Below the pieces are notes generated by a model. That model saw only the letters and a list, made by a program, of their open reading frames with translations. It had not been told where the DNA came from and did not search any database. A DNA stretch of 64,000 bases from Proteocatella sp051653405 (GTDB lineage Bacteria > Bacillota > Clostridia > Peptostreptococcales > Filifactoraceae): contig JBOFWC010000062.1 in NCBI GenBank assembly GCA_051653405.1, positions 1 to 64,000 of the forward strand, in the 5' to 3' direction. A program made the translations under genes and the position numbers. This document shows, one piece after another, positions 8,513-16,521 of this stretch (its first letter is position 1; each line of letters begins with the position of its first letter).

Positions 8513-8959
8513 CTAAATCCCCTCATTTTTAAACTGCTTAAATTGGTGTCTTACGGCATATTCATTGTTTTCTAAAACGATCTGTTTTGCCTTCATGTTT
8601 TCTGGATTTACTATGATTGGGCTTTTTAGATTAACTGTATTCTCGGTTATATTATCTTTTACAGTACATATCGCATAACAAAAAACCCCTTCTGTAGAAT
8701 CACTTATTCCAAGTTCTTCTACATCTTCTTCTGTTAGCGATGGTGAGTAATCTGGTTTTAAATTAAAAGGGTTCACAAGCACAAATGCTAATTCTTTTTC
8801 ATCTAAACTTTGGAGACACATCAAATCGTCACTTCCTAATTCAAAATTTATCATTACATAATCTTTGAATTTTTCAAAACCTAAAATTCCGTTTTCAAAC
8901 TTTAGAATTGAATCTTTTGAAATTGCAACTTCGTTGAAATACTTTGTAGATATTTCCAT
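8513..8959 (-). CDS. fliW: Flagellar assembly factor FliW, copy 1
   Basis: In Bacillus subtilis FliW binds either flagellin or CsrA. Free flagellin sequesters FliW and leaves CsrA free to repress hag translation. This 148-aa protein has the family start (STKYFNEVAISKDSILKFENGILGFE) and the AFVLVNPFNLKPDY segment. It lies downstream of csrA and is clearly paralogous to the second fliW upstream of csrA (9256-9702), by eye more than half identical. The ribosome site AAGGAG is well placed. Having two copies around csrA is unusual. Confidence 0.95.
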   Translation of the reverse strand: MEISTKYFNEVAISKDSILKFENGILGFEKFKDYVMINFELGSDDLMCLQSLDEKELAFVLVNPFNLKPDYSPSLTEEDVEELGISDSTEGVFCYAICTVKDNITENTVNLKSPIIVNPENMKAKQIVLENNEYAVRHQFKQFKNEGI

Positions 8960-9010
8960 TTTTAAATCTCCTTTCTAACACATCCCTAATTTAAACCTTG
9001 TAAATTTTAA

Positions 9011-9253
9011 TTAAACCTTTTTATTTTTAGAATTTCCAAACACGTTCTTTATGTCATTTAATGATAATGTATTTGATTTTACTGCCTCTTTGTTTACTTC
9101 AGCGGCTGCTACAAGTTCTGTCCTCAGTATTGGTATTTCCTTTGGAGCTTCTATAGCTATTTTTACTTTTTCCCCAGTTATATCAACTATAGTAATCTTT
9201 ATATTCTCATTTATCAGTAGTGATTCGCCTTTTTTTCTGTGAAGTATAAGCAT
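9011..9253 (-). CDS. csrA: Carbon storage regulator CsrA, 80 aa
   Basis: RNA-binding translational regulator whose dimer recognises GGA motifs. It has the family start (MLILHRKKGESLLI), the KVKIAIEAPKEIPILR core with the RNA-contacting Arg, and a helical tail slightly longer than in gamma-proteobacterial CsrA. The ATG follows the stop of the upstream fliW, whose last codons contain GGAGAG, so the two are coupled. The likely target is the flagellin leader at 3473-3510. Confidence 0.96.
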   Translation of the reverse strand: MLILHRKKGESLLINENIKITIVDITGEKVKIAIEAPKEIPILRTELVAAAEVNKEAVKSNTLSLNDIKNVFGNSKNKKV

Positions 9254-9255
9254 AT

Positions 9256-9702
9256 TTACGACTCTCCTTCCGTAAACTGCCTTAATTCATGCCTAAACGT
9301 GTAATTTGAATTATCTAATATAATTTGTTTTGCCATCTTGTTTTGAGGATTAATAACGATTGGGCATTTTAGATTTACAGTACTTTCTGCTATAGTATCC
9401 TTTACAACACAGATTACATAATAAAGCACTCCTGTATTGTCACTTTCTATTTTTAGCGCCTTTATATCTTCTTCTGAAAGCTTTGGTTCATAGTCTGATT
9501 TTAAATCAAAGGGATTCATTAAAACAAATGCAAGTTCACTATCTTCTATGTTTTGAAGACAGAGTATATTGTCGCTTCCTTTTTCAAATTCCATTATTAC
9601 ATATTTATGAACATATTCAAATCCAAATATTCCATCTTCAAAGTATATAATATCTGATTCTAAAACCTCGACATCATCAAAATATTTTGTAGATATCCTC
9701 AT
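9256..9702 (-). CDS. fliW: Flagellar assembly factor FliW, copy 2
   Basis: Second 148-aa FliW, beginning MRISTKYFDDVEVLES. The conserved AFVLMNPFDLKSDY segment matches the copy at 8513-8959. The ATG at 9702 has AAAGGAG six bases upstream; a longer upstream reading frame adds sequence unlike the family. It lies immediately after yviE and before csrA, which is the gene order of Bacillus subtilis. This is therefore probably the ancestral copy, with the other a duplicate; that is an inference from synteny. Confidence 0.94.
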   Translation of the reverse strand: MRISTKYFDDVEVLESDIIYFEDGIFGFEYVHKYVIMEFEKGSDNILCLQNIEDSELAFVLMNPFDLKSDYEPKLSEEDIKALKIESDNTGVLYYVICVVKDTIAESTVNLKCPIVINPQNKMAKQIILDNSNYTFRHELRQFTEGES

Positions 9703-9712
9703 AGTTTCTCCT

Positions 9713-10333
9713 TTATGCTTTTGCAGAAAATTCTTTATGTTCAGCATCTGGATCTGAACTTGGTGGTACATATATAGGTTTTCCAATATACTCTATTATT
9801 ACATCAGGATATTGAGTTATGGTTATTTCTATATTCCCTGGGATAAATTCAAAATCTCCATTTTGAAGCTTGAATTCAAAATTTAATTTGTCCATCTCAT
9901 ATTGTATTGATATATTTGGCTCCGACCATGTTATTTCAGGTCTTTCTGATGGCAAAAATGTAAGTTCAAATTCTCCTGTTGGAAGTTCATTTCTATCCTT
10001 AAATATCTGGTTTAGTGCTTCTCCATCTAGTTTTGCATCCATAAGAAGTGTTCCCTCCTGTGTAAACCTAGCCGTGGCCTCATAAGCTGATTTCTTACCT
10101 TTTTCTGCTGCTTGGTCTATGCTTCTTATAGCAGTCGGGGTAACTGAATTCCTAGCTTCAAAGGTGTCAATATTTACTTTTATATTCTGACTTTGGATTT
10201 TTAATCCTCCATCAGTTCTTGTAACATCAAGCTCTGCAGTTCCCGATTTCCTCTCAAATTTTGCATTATTTATTTTTAGTTCATATGCTATAGGTACATT
10301 TTTTATTTTTATAAGTTGCTCCAAAACAAGCAC
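9713..10333 (-). CDS. YviE-like flagellar-locus protein (DUF6470)
   Basis: About 206 aa, resembling Bacillus subtilis YviE, which lies between flgL and fliW exactly as here. Features are an N-terminal beta segment (PIAYELKINNAKFERKSG), a central helix about the IRSIDQAAEKGKKSAYEATARF region, and a Pro-rich C-terminus. The molecular function is not established. The start is uncertain: the GTG at 10333 abuts GGGGG, whereas a TTG at 10324 is better spaced from it. It is co-transcribed with flgL upstream and fliW downstream. Confidence 0.8.
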   Translation of the reverse strand: MLVLEQLIKIKNVPIAYELKINNAKFERKSGTAELDVTRTDGGLKIQSQNIKVNIDTFEARNSVTPTAIRSIDQAAEKGKKSAYEATARFTQEGTLLMDAKLDGEALNQIFKDRNELPTGEFELTFLPSERPEITWSEPNISIQYEMDKLNFEFKLQNGDFEFIPGNIEITITQYPDVIIEYIGKPIYVPPSSDPDAEHKEFSAKA

Positions 10334-10363
10334 CCCCCGTATAATTTATTTAAATAATTCATC

Positions 10364-11386
10364 TTATCTCATAAAGTCAATGAATGATTGTGATAATATA
10401 CTATTCCCTACTTTTAAAGCCGCATTATATGCATATTCTGCCCATGAAAATTCTGTTATCGCCTGTGCTAAATCTACGTTTTCTGTGTCTAATATCTTCT
10501 TGTTAAGGTTCATTCTTCCATCCAAAAGCCTTGTTTCTGTATCTTCTAGAAATTTAGAGTTAGTTCCATATTGAGTTACTTTATCTATGTTGGCATTAAA
10601 ATTTTTATCAAATTGATCGTTCATTTTGTCTATTTTTTCTACATCTAGGGGGTCTTTTAGCATTTCTTTTGAAAGCTGAAGTGTAAGTGTTATCATATTT
10701 TTACTTATACCCTCTTGATCATTTCCAAAACCAAGAATATCTATCCCCGGTCTTGAAGTCTCGTAAGCTGTACCCTCTATAATATTTCCCGAAGCATCTT
10801 TTTTTAGCCCAAAACCAAGATCCATATAGTTAGTTTCTTTTGCTAGTTTCTCAAGTTCTGCAAGTTCTTCTGGTACTGTGGTATTTACATCAATCCCTCT
10901 ATACGTAAGTACCCTTGTCATTACTCCATCTTTTTCAATGTTTTTAAGTTCAAATGGCGCTTCCTTTGTGCTTGAGCCTCCAAATAAAAATTTGTCTCCA
11001 TACTTGGCATTCATGCTCATTACCATTGATTCTGCAGTTTCTTCAAGATTTTGAGATATCGCAGTTCTAGCTTCTGCACTCGTGGTTCCTGTAATTCCTC
11101 TTAATACACTCTGCTTTATGCCTTTTCCCATTTCATTTATCTGCATAAGACTTGACTCTGTAGCGGTTATTTCACCTTGGGCTACGCTTACATTGTGAAT
11201 ATAATCCTCATTTTTTAAATACTCTCTTCTTATCTGAAATGCTTTAGTTGCTGCTGCAGGATCCTCTGAAGCCCTAACAAATTTTCTTTCGGTAAGCGTT
11301 CTTTCTCTTGCATTATTTAACTTATTTACAGAACTGCTAAGCCCACTTCTATAGTTTCGAAGTATTGCATTTGTGCTAATTCTCAT
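10364..11386 (-). CDS. flgL: Hook-filament junction protein FlgL (HAP3)
   Basis: Flagellin-related junction protein linking FlgK to the filament. The 340 aa include a flagellin-like N-terminus (RISTNAILRNYRSGLSSSVN) and a C-terminal helix (AQAITEFSWAEYAYNAALKV). The length is modestly above the 300-aa norm. AAGGAGG precedes the ATG. It follows flgK by 17 nt in the same operon. Confidence 0.95.
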   Translation of the reverse strand: MRISTNAILRNYRSGLSSSVNKLNNARERTLTERKFVRASEDPAAATKAFQIRREYLKNEDYIHNVSVAQGEITATESSLMQINEMGKGIKQSVLRGITGTTSAEARTAISQNLEETAESMVMSMNAKYGDKFLFGGSSTKEAPFELKNIEKDGVMTRVLTYRGIDVNTTVPEELAELEKLAKETNYMDLGFGLKKDASGNIIEGTAYETSRPGIDILGFGNDQEGISKNMITLTLQLSKEMLKDPLDVEKIDKMNDQFDKNFNANIDKVTQYGTNSKFLEDTETRLLDGRMNLNKKILDTENVDLAQAITEFSWAEYAYNAALKVGNSILSQSFIDFMR

Positions 11387-11403
11387 CTAGTTAAGCCTCC
11401 TTT

Positions 11404-13509
11404 CTATCTTCCTACAACACCCATCTTATTTATTATTGTGTCTACAGCTTCATCAAGTGCTGTCATAAGTCTTGCCGCTGCATTATATGACTTTTGGTAG
11501 TGAAGTATATTCATACCTTCTTCATCAAGTGAAACTGAAGATATATTATCTCTCATATTAGCAATATCGTCTGCCACTGAAACAAAATTTTCTAATACCG
11601 ATGTAGTTGATTTTATATCAAGTGCAAGTGTCGTGCTCATATTAGTGTACATCTCTTGGAACGACCCTTCAAAAAGTCTTACTCCTGGAATTTCTGGTAC
11701 TGGTGGTGGCCCTACTTGAGCTGGCGTTCCCGGCGTTGAATACACCTGTTTTTCACTCATCATAGATATCATATTTAAGACATTATCATTTGCGCCAAGT
11801 GGTGAACCATATTTTACAGATGTAGTTATACCTATTTTACTACTTTTCCAATCTTGTGATATTGCAATATTTCTAGCATTTATTGCATCTGGATCTAATG
11901 AAACAAATAAATCTTTTTTGATATATACTTCATCATCAGCCAGCCCCTCTACCAATTTCCCATTTTTATCAAATCTTTCTATTGAAGTCGCTGGAGCGGT
12001 AGGCATTATAGATGTTGTACTTTCTGCCCCTGTAAGCTTATCTTTTTTGGTTACTAAAAATGCGCCTGCGTTTGCTGGATCTGGATCCGCTTCTATTTTG
12101 GTTATTTGATTTCCATTTGCATCAAAAGTATGTTCTCTATTCATATCGTTAAATGATTTTGCAAATTGGTTTGCAAGAAGATCAAGTGATTTTTGATAAT
12201 AGCCTATTCCTCTTGAAGTTTCGTTGGCATCATCAAATTCGCCTGATTTGTTCAGCATATCTAACATCCCTTTGAATCTTCCTTGTAAAATTTCATCGTT
12301 TATTTCTTTATTTCCAGATTGAATTATTAAATCTGTAGCTGGAGGAACATTTGTAGCATTTATGGTTCCATCCGCATTTTGTGTAAGATTTGATACAAAT
12401 GTACCACTTTTAAATAGTGGTACTGAATTTGGAGCTACAGCTGGCGGCGTTGCTTCAAAATCTCCTAAAAAATTAATTTCTGTTAGCTCTGGCCCTGTTT
12501 TTTTTATTTCTATCTGCATACTGCTATCTAGTTTATCTAAAAGAAACTCCATCTTAAGCTCTGCATCTTTTGTCGGATCACCACTTGCCATAAGCGTTTT
12601 TATCTCTTCATTTACTGTATTTATTTTAGAGAGAAGATCGTTTACCTTTGGAACATCTATCTTAGGTCTTGAAAAACTCATCATAATTTTTCCGTCTGCA
12701 TTTTTCTCAGTGCTTATTGATGTTGCAAATTCTGAACCTCTTACAAGCGGCACTTCTCCATCTTTTCCTTCAAAAAATATATCCATTCTATCCACGGTCT
12801 GTGAATCCGAAACCTGAACTGGTGTATATTTAACTTTGATTTTCATAAATACACTTAAATCATCCACAAGCAAATTCCTTTGGTCTTGTAGCTCTAACGC
12901 TGCATTTCCATGTATATGATTTTTTTCTATTGTTTCATTTAATTTCTGTATATTTTGTAATATATCGTTTACTTTTCTTACATCTATGTCAAGGTTTGAC
13001 TCCTGCTCTTTTCGTATTCCATCTAACTGATTTGCATATTGATTCAGCATTTTTGTAAATACGTCCGCAGAAGACTTAACCATACTGTCAAATTCATTAT
13101 TTCCTACTTCTGAGGACAATTTTTGAAGCATACTTGCTATCTCACTCAGTTGATTCTGAGTTCCATTTTTTGTTATTTCATCAAATATTTGTTCCATATC
13201 CTTTAGCACTGCAAGTTTCTGATCTGCAGTTCCTACGTTTGCTGACTCTGTTCTAAATCTTATATCTAGAAACGGATCTCTTATTTGTGAAAGTCCTTTT
13301 GTAAGAACTCCATTACCTATTTTTGTATTAAGTTGAGATTCGTATTTATTTACTCCTGAACTTGCATTTAAGCTTATTAAGTCCAGTCGTTGCCTAGTAT
13401 ATCCTTTTGTATTTATATTTGCTATATTTTGACCTGTAACATCAAGCGCTTTTTGACTTGCTCTCATAGCAAGCTGCGCTGTCGTAAATCCCGCAAATGT
13501 TGAACGCAT
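11404..13509 (-). CDS. flgK: Hook-filament junction protein FlgK (HAP1), 701 aa
   Basis: First junction protein on the hook. The N-terminus (STFAGFTTAQLAMRASQKAL, then GQNIANINTKGYTRQR) is the rod/hook-family start, and the C-terminus (LHYQKSYNAAARLMTALDEA) is typical. At 701 aa it exceeds the usual 460-560 aa, with extra sequence in the middle, including a Pro-rich stretch near residue 600. This agrees with the enlarged flagellin and FliD. Confidence 0.96.
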   Translation of the reverse strand: MRSTFAGFTTAQLAMRASQKALDVTGQNIANINTKGYTRQRLDLISLNASSGVNKYESQLNTKIGNGVLTKGLSQIRDPFLDIRFRTESANVGTADQKLAVLKDMEQIFDEITKNGTQNQLSEIASMLQKLSSEVGNNEFDSMVKSSADVFTKMLNQYANQLDGIRKEQESNLDIDVRKVNDILQNIQKLNETIEKNHIHGNAALELQDQRNLLVDDLSVFMKIKVKYTPVQVSDSQTVDRMDIFFEGKDGEVPLVRGSEFATSISTEKNADGKIMMSFSRPKIDVPKVNDLLSKINTVNEEIKTLMASGDPTKDAELKMEFLLDKLDSSMQIEIKKTGPELTEINFLGDFEATPPAVAPNSVPLFKSGTFVSNLTQNADGTINATNVPPATDLIIQSGNKEINDEILQGRFKGMLDMLNKSGEFDDANETSRGIGYYQKSLDLLANQFAKSFNDMNREHTFDANGNQITKIEADPDPANAGAFLVTKKDKLTGAESTTSIMPTAPATSIERFDKNGKLVEGLADDEVYIKKDLFVSLDPDAINARNIAISQDWKSSKIGITTSVKYGSPLGANDNVLNMISMMSEKQVYSTPGTPAQVGPPPVPEIPGVRLFEGSFQEMYTNMSTTLALDIKSTTSVLENFVSVADDIANMRDNISSVSLDEEGMNILHYQKSYNAAARLMTALDEAVDTIINKMGVVGR

Positions 13510-13528
13510 ATCTACACCTCCATTTTAA

Positions 13529-14008
13529 CTATACTTTTCTACTGGTGAAGCTATGGTTCTGCTTTGATTCCTTGCTTCCATCCAGGGCCTCCTTGCCATT
13601 AGAATGTTTCTTATTTTCTACCATCTTCTGCATTGCGTTTTCCATGGCATACAGATTTAATTCTATTGTCTTTTTTATACCCTCGGTTGTCGATTTAAAT
13701 GTTTCCAGGGAGTTTAAAAGTTGTTTGTACATAGCTTCAAGTTCAGGTTTTTTGTCTACTGTTGCTAAATCTATAATTTCTCTAAAAGTAGCATTCTCAA
13801 AACCCAATTCCTTTTGTATTTGAGCTTGTTTCCTTTCAAGCCCTCTAAGTAGCAAGATTTCTGCCTGCTCTTTTTTCATACAATTTTCTAGCTCGATTAT
13901 ATCATTTCTACTAACTGCATCAAGCTTTTCTTTTTCAAGTAGTTGAAATTGTTCAAAAAAATCAATCATTTCTTGTACTACTGCTTTGAACTTATCTATG
14001 TTTTCCAT
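13529..14008 (-). CDS. flgN: FlgN-family export chaperone
   Basis: A 159-aa helical protein directly upstream of flgK. It has FlgN features: an N-terminal helix (FKAVVQEMIDFFEQFQLLEKEKLDAV segment), a central LRGLERKQAQIQKELG segment, and a charged tail. FlgN holds FlgK and FlgL unfolded for export. The gene order flgN-flgK-flgL-yviE-fliW-csrA matches Bacillus subtilis, but flgM, which normally precedes flgN, is replaced here by cheB. Confidence 0.85.
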   Translation of the reverse strand: MENIDKFKAVVQEMIDFFEQFQLLEKEKLDAVSRNDIIELENCMKKEQAEILLLRGLERKQAQIQKELGFENATFREIIDLATVDKKPELEAMYKQLLNSLETFKSTTEGIKKTIELNLYAMENAMQKMVENKKHSNGKEALDGSKESKQNHSFTSRKV

Positions 14009-14040
14009 TCTCTCACTCCTTGATTTTTTAAGTCTAATTT

Positions 14041-15153
14041 TTAAAGTTTACTTAAGTAATCCTTAAGCACATTTGCTATATTGTCTATACTTGTCTGCTT
14101 AGCTACAGCACCTATATCATAGGCTACCATAGGCATTCCATAAACTACTGATGTTTTTTGATCTTGACCTATAGTATACGCTCCAGCTTGTCTCATCTTT
14201 AATAGTCCATCAGCTCCATCTCGTCCCATCCCTGTCAGTATTATCCCTACAGAGTTTTTCCTTGCAGTCTTTGCTACTGAATTAAAAAGTACATCTACCG
14301 ATGGTCTATGTCCACTTACTTTTTCGCCTTTTCTAAGCTCAATTTTATATTTTCCAAAAGATTCCACAAGTTCCATGTGATAATCTCCTCTTCCAATAAT
14401 AACTCTTCCTCTTTTTACTTCATCCCCGTGCTCTGCTTCTTTTACTTCCATCGCACATATCTTATTTAATCTTTCTGCATACATAGAAGTAAAGCCTTCT
14501 GGCATATGTTGTACTACTACAATCGCAGGAGTATCCTTTGGAAGGTCTTGAAGAACACAAAGTGTAGCTTCTGTACCCCCAGTAGATGCTCCAATTGCTA
14601 TTATAATAGAATCTAGTTTTGAAGATTTTAGCATTGGATTTGAAGCCATTTTGTTTACAATATCCGTAAGTTTTGGCCCCGCCACTCTATTTTCTTCTTT
14701 CTTTTCTACATGTTCCTGAGCCTCAACTGTAGTAGCTGCTCTACCGACTTTAGTTCTTATATGTGCAGAATAAGCCATACTTATTTTTATCGATATGTTG
14801 TCTGTAAAATATTTTATACTTCGTATTGATTCATCTAATGGTTTTTTGATAAAATCTACTGCACCTTCGGAGATGGCTTGCATCGGATTGTTGTTTTCTT
14901 GAGAAATTATTATTACGGGTTTTAGGGATATTTGTAATATTCTTCTGAGAAGTTCTTTATCCTTAGGTTTAGAAAGATCTGCCTCAAGAATTATTACATC
15001 TGGATTAAGTTCTTGAATTCTATTTTGAGCTTGAATGCTCTTGTCGGAAGACAAGACCACGTCTAAATATGTGGTCTTGTCAAGTTCTTCTGCAAATAGC
15101 TTTCTGAATCCCGACGAATCATCAAATATTGCTACTTTAACTTTTTTGCTCAT
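14041..15153 (-). CDS. cheB: Protein-glutamate methylesterase CheB with atypical receiver
   Basis: Removes methyl groups from, and deamidates, chemoreceptors. The C-terminal methylesterase domain (about 180-370) has the Ser-His-Asp triad: S190 in GASTGG, H216 in QHMPEGF, D312 in GMGRDGADG. The N-terminal receiver (1-120) keeps the DD pair (D11, D12) and a KP (K104), but the expected phospho-acceptor position reads ILEADL, so E57 replaces Asp, and the downstream MPxMDG is lost. Phospho-control by CheA may therefore be absent or mimicked. It lies between cheR and flgN. Confidence 0.94.
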   Translation of the reverse strand: MSKKVKVAIFDDSSGFRKLFAEELDKTTYLDVVLSSDKSIQAQNRIQELNPDVIILEADLSKPKDKELLRRILQISLKPVIIISQENNNPMQAISEGAVDFIKKPLDESIRSIKYFTDNISIKISMAYSAHIRTKVGRAATTVEAQEHVEKKEENRVAGPKLTDIVNKMASNPMLKSSKLDSIIIAIGASTGGTEATLCVLQDLPKDTPAIVVVQHMPEGFTSMYAERLNKICAMEVKEAEHGDEVKRGRVIIGRGDYHMELVESFGKYKIELRKGEKVSGHRPSVDVLFNSVAKTARKNSVGIILTGMGRDGADGLLKMRQAGAYTIGQDQKTSVVYGMPMVAYDIGAVAKQTSIDNIANVLKDYLSKL

Positions 15154-15197
15154 AATAATCTAACTACCTTTCTGCCTAAGTTTGTGATTGTGTTAGC

Positions 15198-16010
15198 TTA
15201 TTGTTTTCGATATATAGAAGGTCCCACCTGTTTATATGGAGCATCATCTCTGCTTAATGACTCTGAATGACCTATAAATAGATACCCTCCAGGATTTGTG
15301 GCTTCATAAAACCGCTTTATAAGCGCTGCTCTTGTAGGCTTATCAAAGTATATCATTACGTTCCTACAGAAAATAACATCAAATTTTAACTTGAATTTAA
15401 TCGGGTCCATAAGATTAAACGTCCTAAATATTACATTATCTTTTACTTCTTGAGAAATTTTATAAATCCCCGTCTTAGAGTCTTTTATAAAATACTTACT
15501 TTTCCATTCATTTGGGATATTTTCAAGATCTTGTTCGTCATAAGTTGCGGTTTGTGCTTTGTTCAATACATTTTGCGATATATCTGTAGCTAAAACTCTA
15601 GTGTCCCAGTTGCCAGATTTTTTTGAAAAATAGTCTTTAAGAACCATAGTCATAGTATATGGTTCTTCTCCTGAAGAACAACCTGCACTCCATATGCTAA
15701 GCACTCTATCTTTCTTTGTAGTCTCTAAATGAGGTAAAATAACATTTTTCATATATTCAAAATGTTTTTCTTCTCTCAAAAAATGAGTGTAATTTGTAGT
15801 AAGTTTATTAAGCATTACTTCTATGTCGTCGATATTCTTGTTTTTAATTATATGATTTACATATTCACTAAAATCTTTAAAGCCTTTTTCAATGACAGTA
15901 AACTGAAGCCGACCTACAATTAACTGCTCTTTTTTCGAAAGATCTATCCCATAATTTTCTTGAACGAATTTTACTAGAGCTAGAAAATCTTTTTTTTCAA
16001 TTGTAAGCAT
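15198..16010 (-). CDS. cheR: Chemotaxis protein methyltransferase CheR
   Basis: S-adenosylmethionine-dependent methylation of receptor glutamates. The 270 aa contain an N-terminal helical domain (1-75), then a Rossmann methyltransferase with SAGCSSGEEPYTM as the SAM loop and VIFCRNVMIYF near the C-terminus. AAGGAGACAAG precedes the ATG. It is tightly packed between cheW and cheB. Confidence 0.97.
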   Translation of the reverse strand: MLTIEKKDFLALVKFVQENYGIDLSKKEQLIVGRLQFTVIEKGFKDFSEYVNHIIKNKNIDDIEVMLNKLTTNYTHFLREEKHFEYMKNVILPHLETTKKDRVLSIWSAGCSSGEEPYTMTMVLKDYFSKKSGNWDTRVLATDISQNVLNKAQTATYDEQDLENIPNEWKSKYFIKDSKTGIYKISQEVKDNVIFRTFNLMDPIKFKLKFDVIFCRNVMIYFDKPTRAALIKRFYEATNPGGYLFIGHSESLSRDDAPYKQVGPSIYRKQ

Positions 16011-16024
16011 CTTGTCTCCTTAAG

Positions 16025-16501
16025 TTAACCTTTTATTAATGTTTCGCAATCCAAGATAAGGATTACTTCTCCATTTGGCAGCGATATCATCCCACTTACA
16101 AGTTCTTCACTGTGATTAAGTGTGCTTGAAACTTTTTCTTCTTCGATATCAAGTACTTGTTCAACTGAGTCTACGATTATTCCCATATCAATGTTGTCCA
16201 TATTAAGCACTATTATACAAGACTTGTCATCATAATCTATTTCATATTTGCCCATTCTAAGTCTTATATCTACTATAGGAACAATCTGTCCTCTAAGATT
16301 TATTATGCCTTTTATAAAGCCTGGTACCATTGGAAGCTTTATAGGCTTTAAGTTTGTAATTATTTCCATTATATGGTTTGTATCTATACCAAATAACAGT
16401 CCATCAGAAAGAAAAGTCAGATACTTCTGATATTTTTTCGTATCTATCTGAACCTCTTCATCATCTTGTAAATCTTCATACTCAAACAATTCTGTTGACA
16501 T
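16025..16501 (-). CDS. cheW: Chemotaxis coupling protein CheW
   Basis: A 158-aa SH3-like adaptor that bridges receptors and CheA. Recognisable segments are LTFLSDGLLFGIDTNHIMEI, FIKGIINLRGQIVPIVDIR and the final LILDCETLI. An acidic 20-residue N-terminal extension (FEYEDLQDDEEVQ) precedes the domain. It sits between cheA and cheR. Confidence 0.96.
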   Translation of the reverse strand: MSTELFEYEDLQDDEEVQIDTKKYQKYLTFLSDGLLFGIDTNHIMEIITNLKPIKLPMVPGFIKGIINLRGQIVPIVDIRLRMGKYEIDYDDKSCIIVLNMDNIDMGIIVDSVEQVLDIEEEKVSSTLNHSEELVSGMISLPNGEVILILDCETLIKG

Positions 16502-16521
16502 TTTTCCCCTCCGTTCTGATT

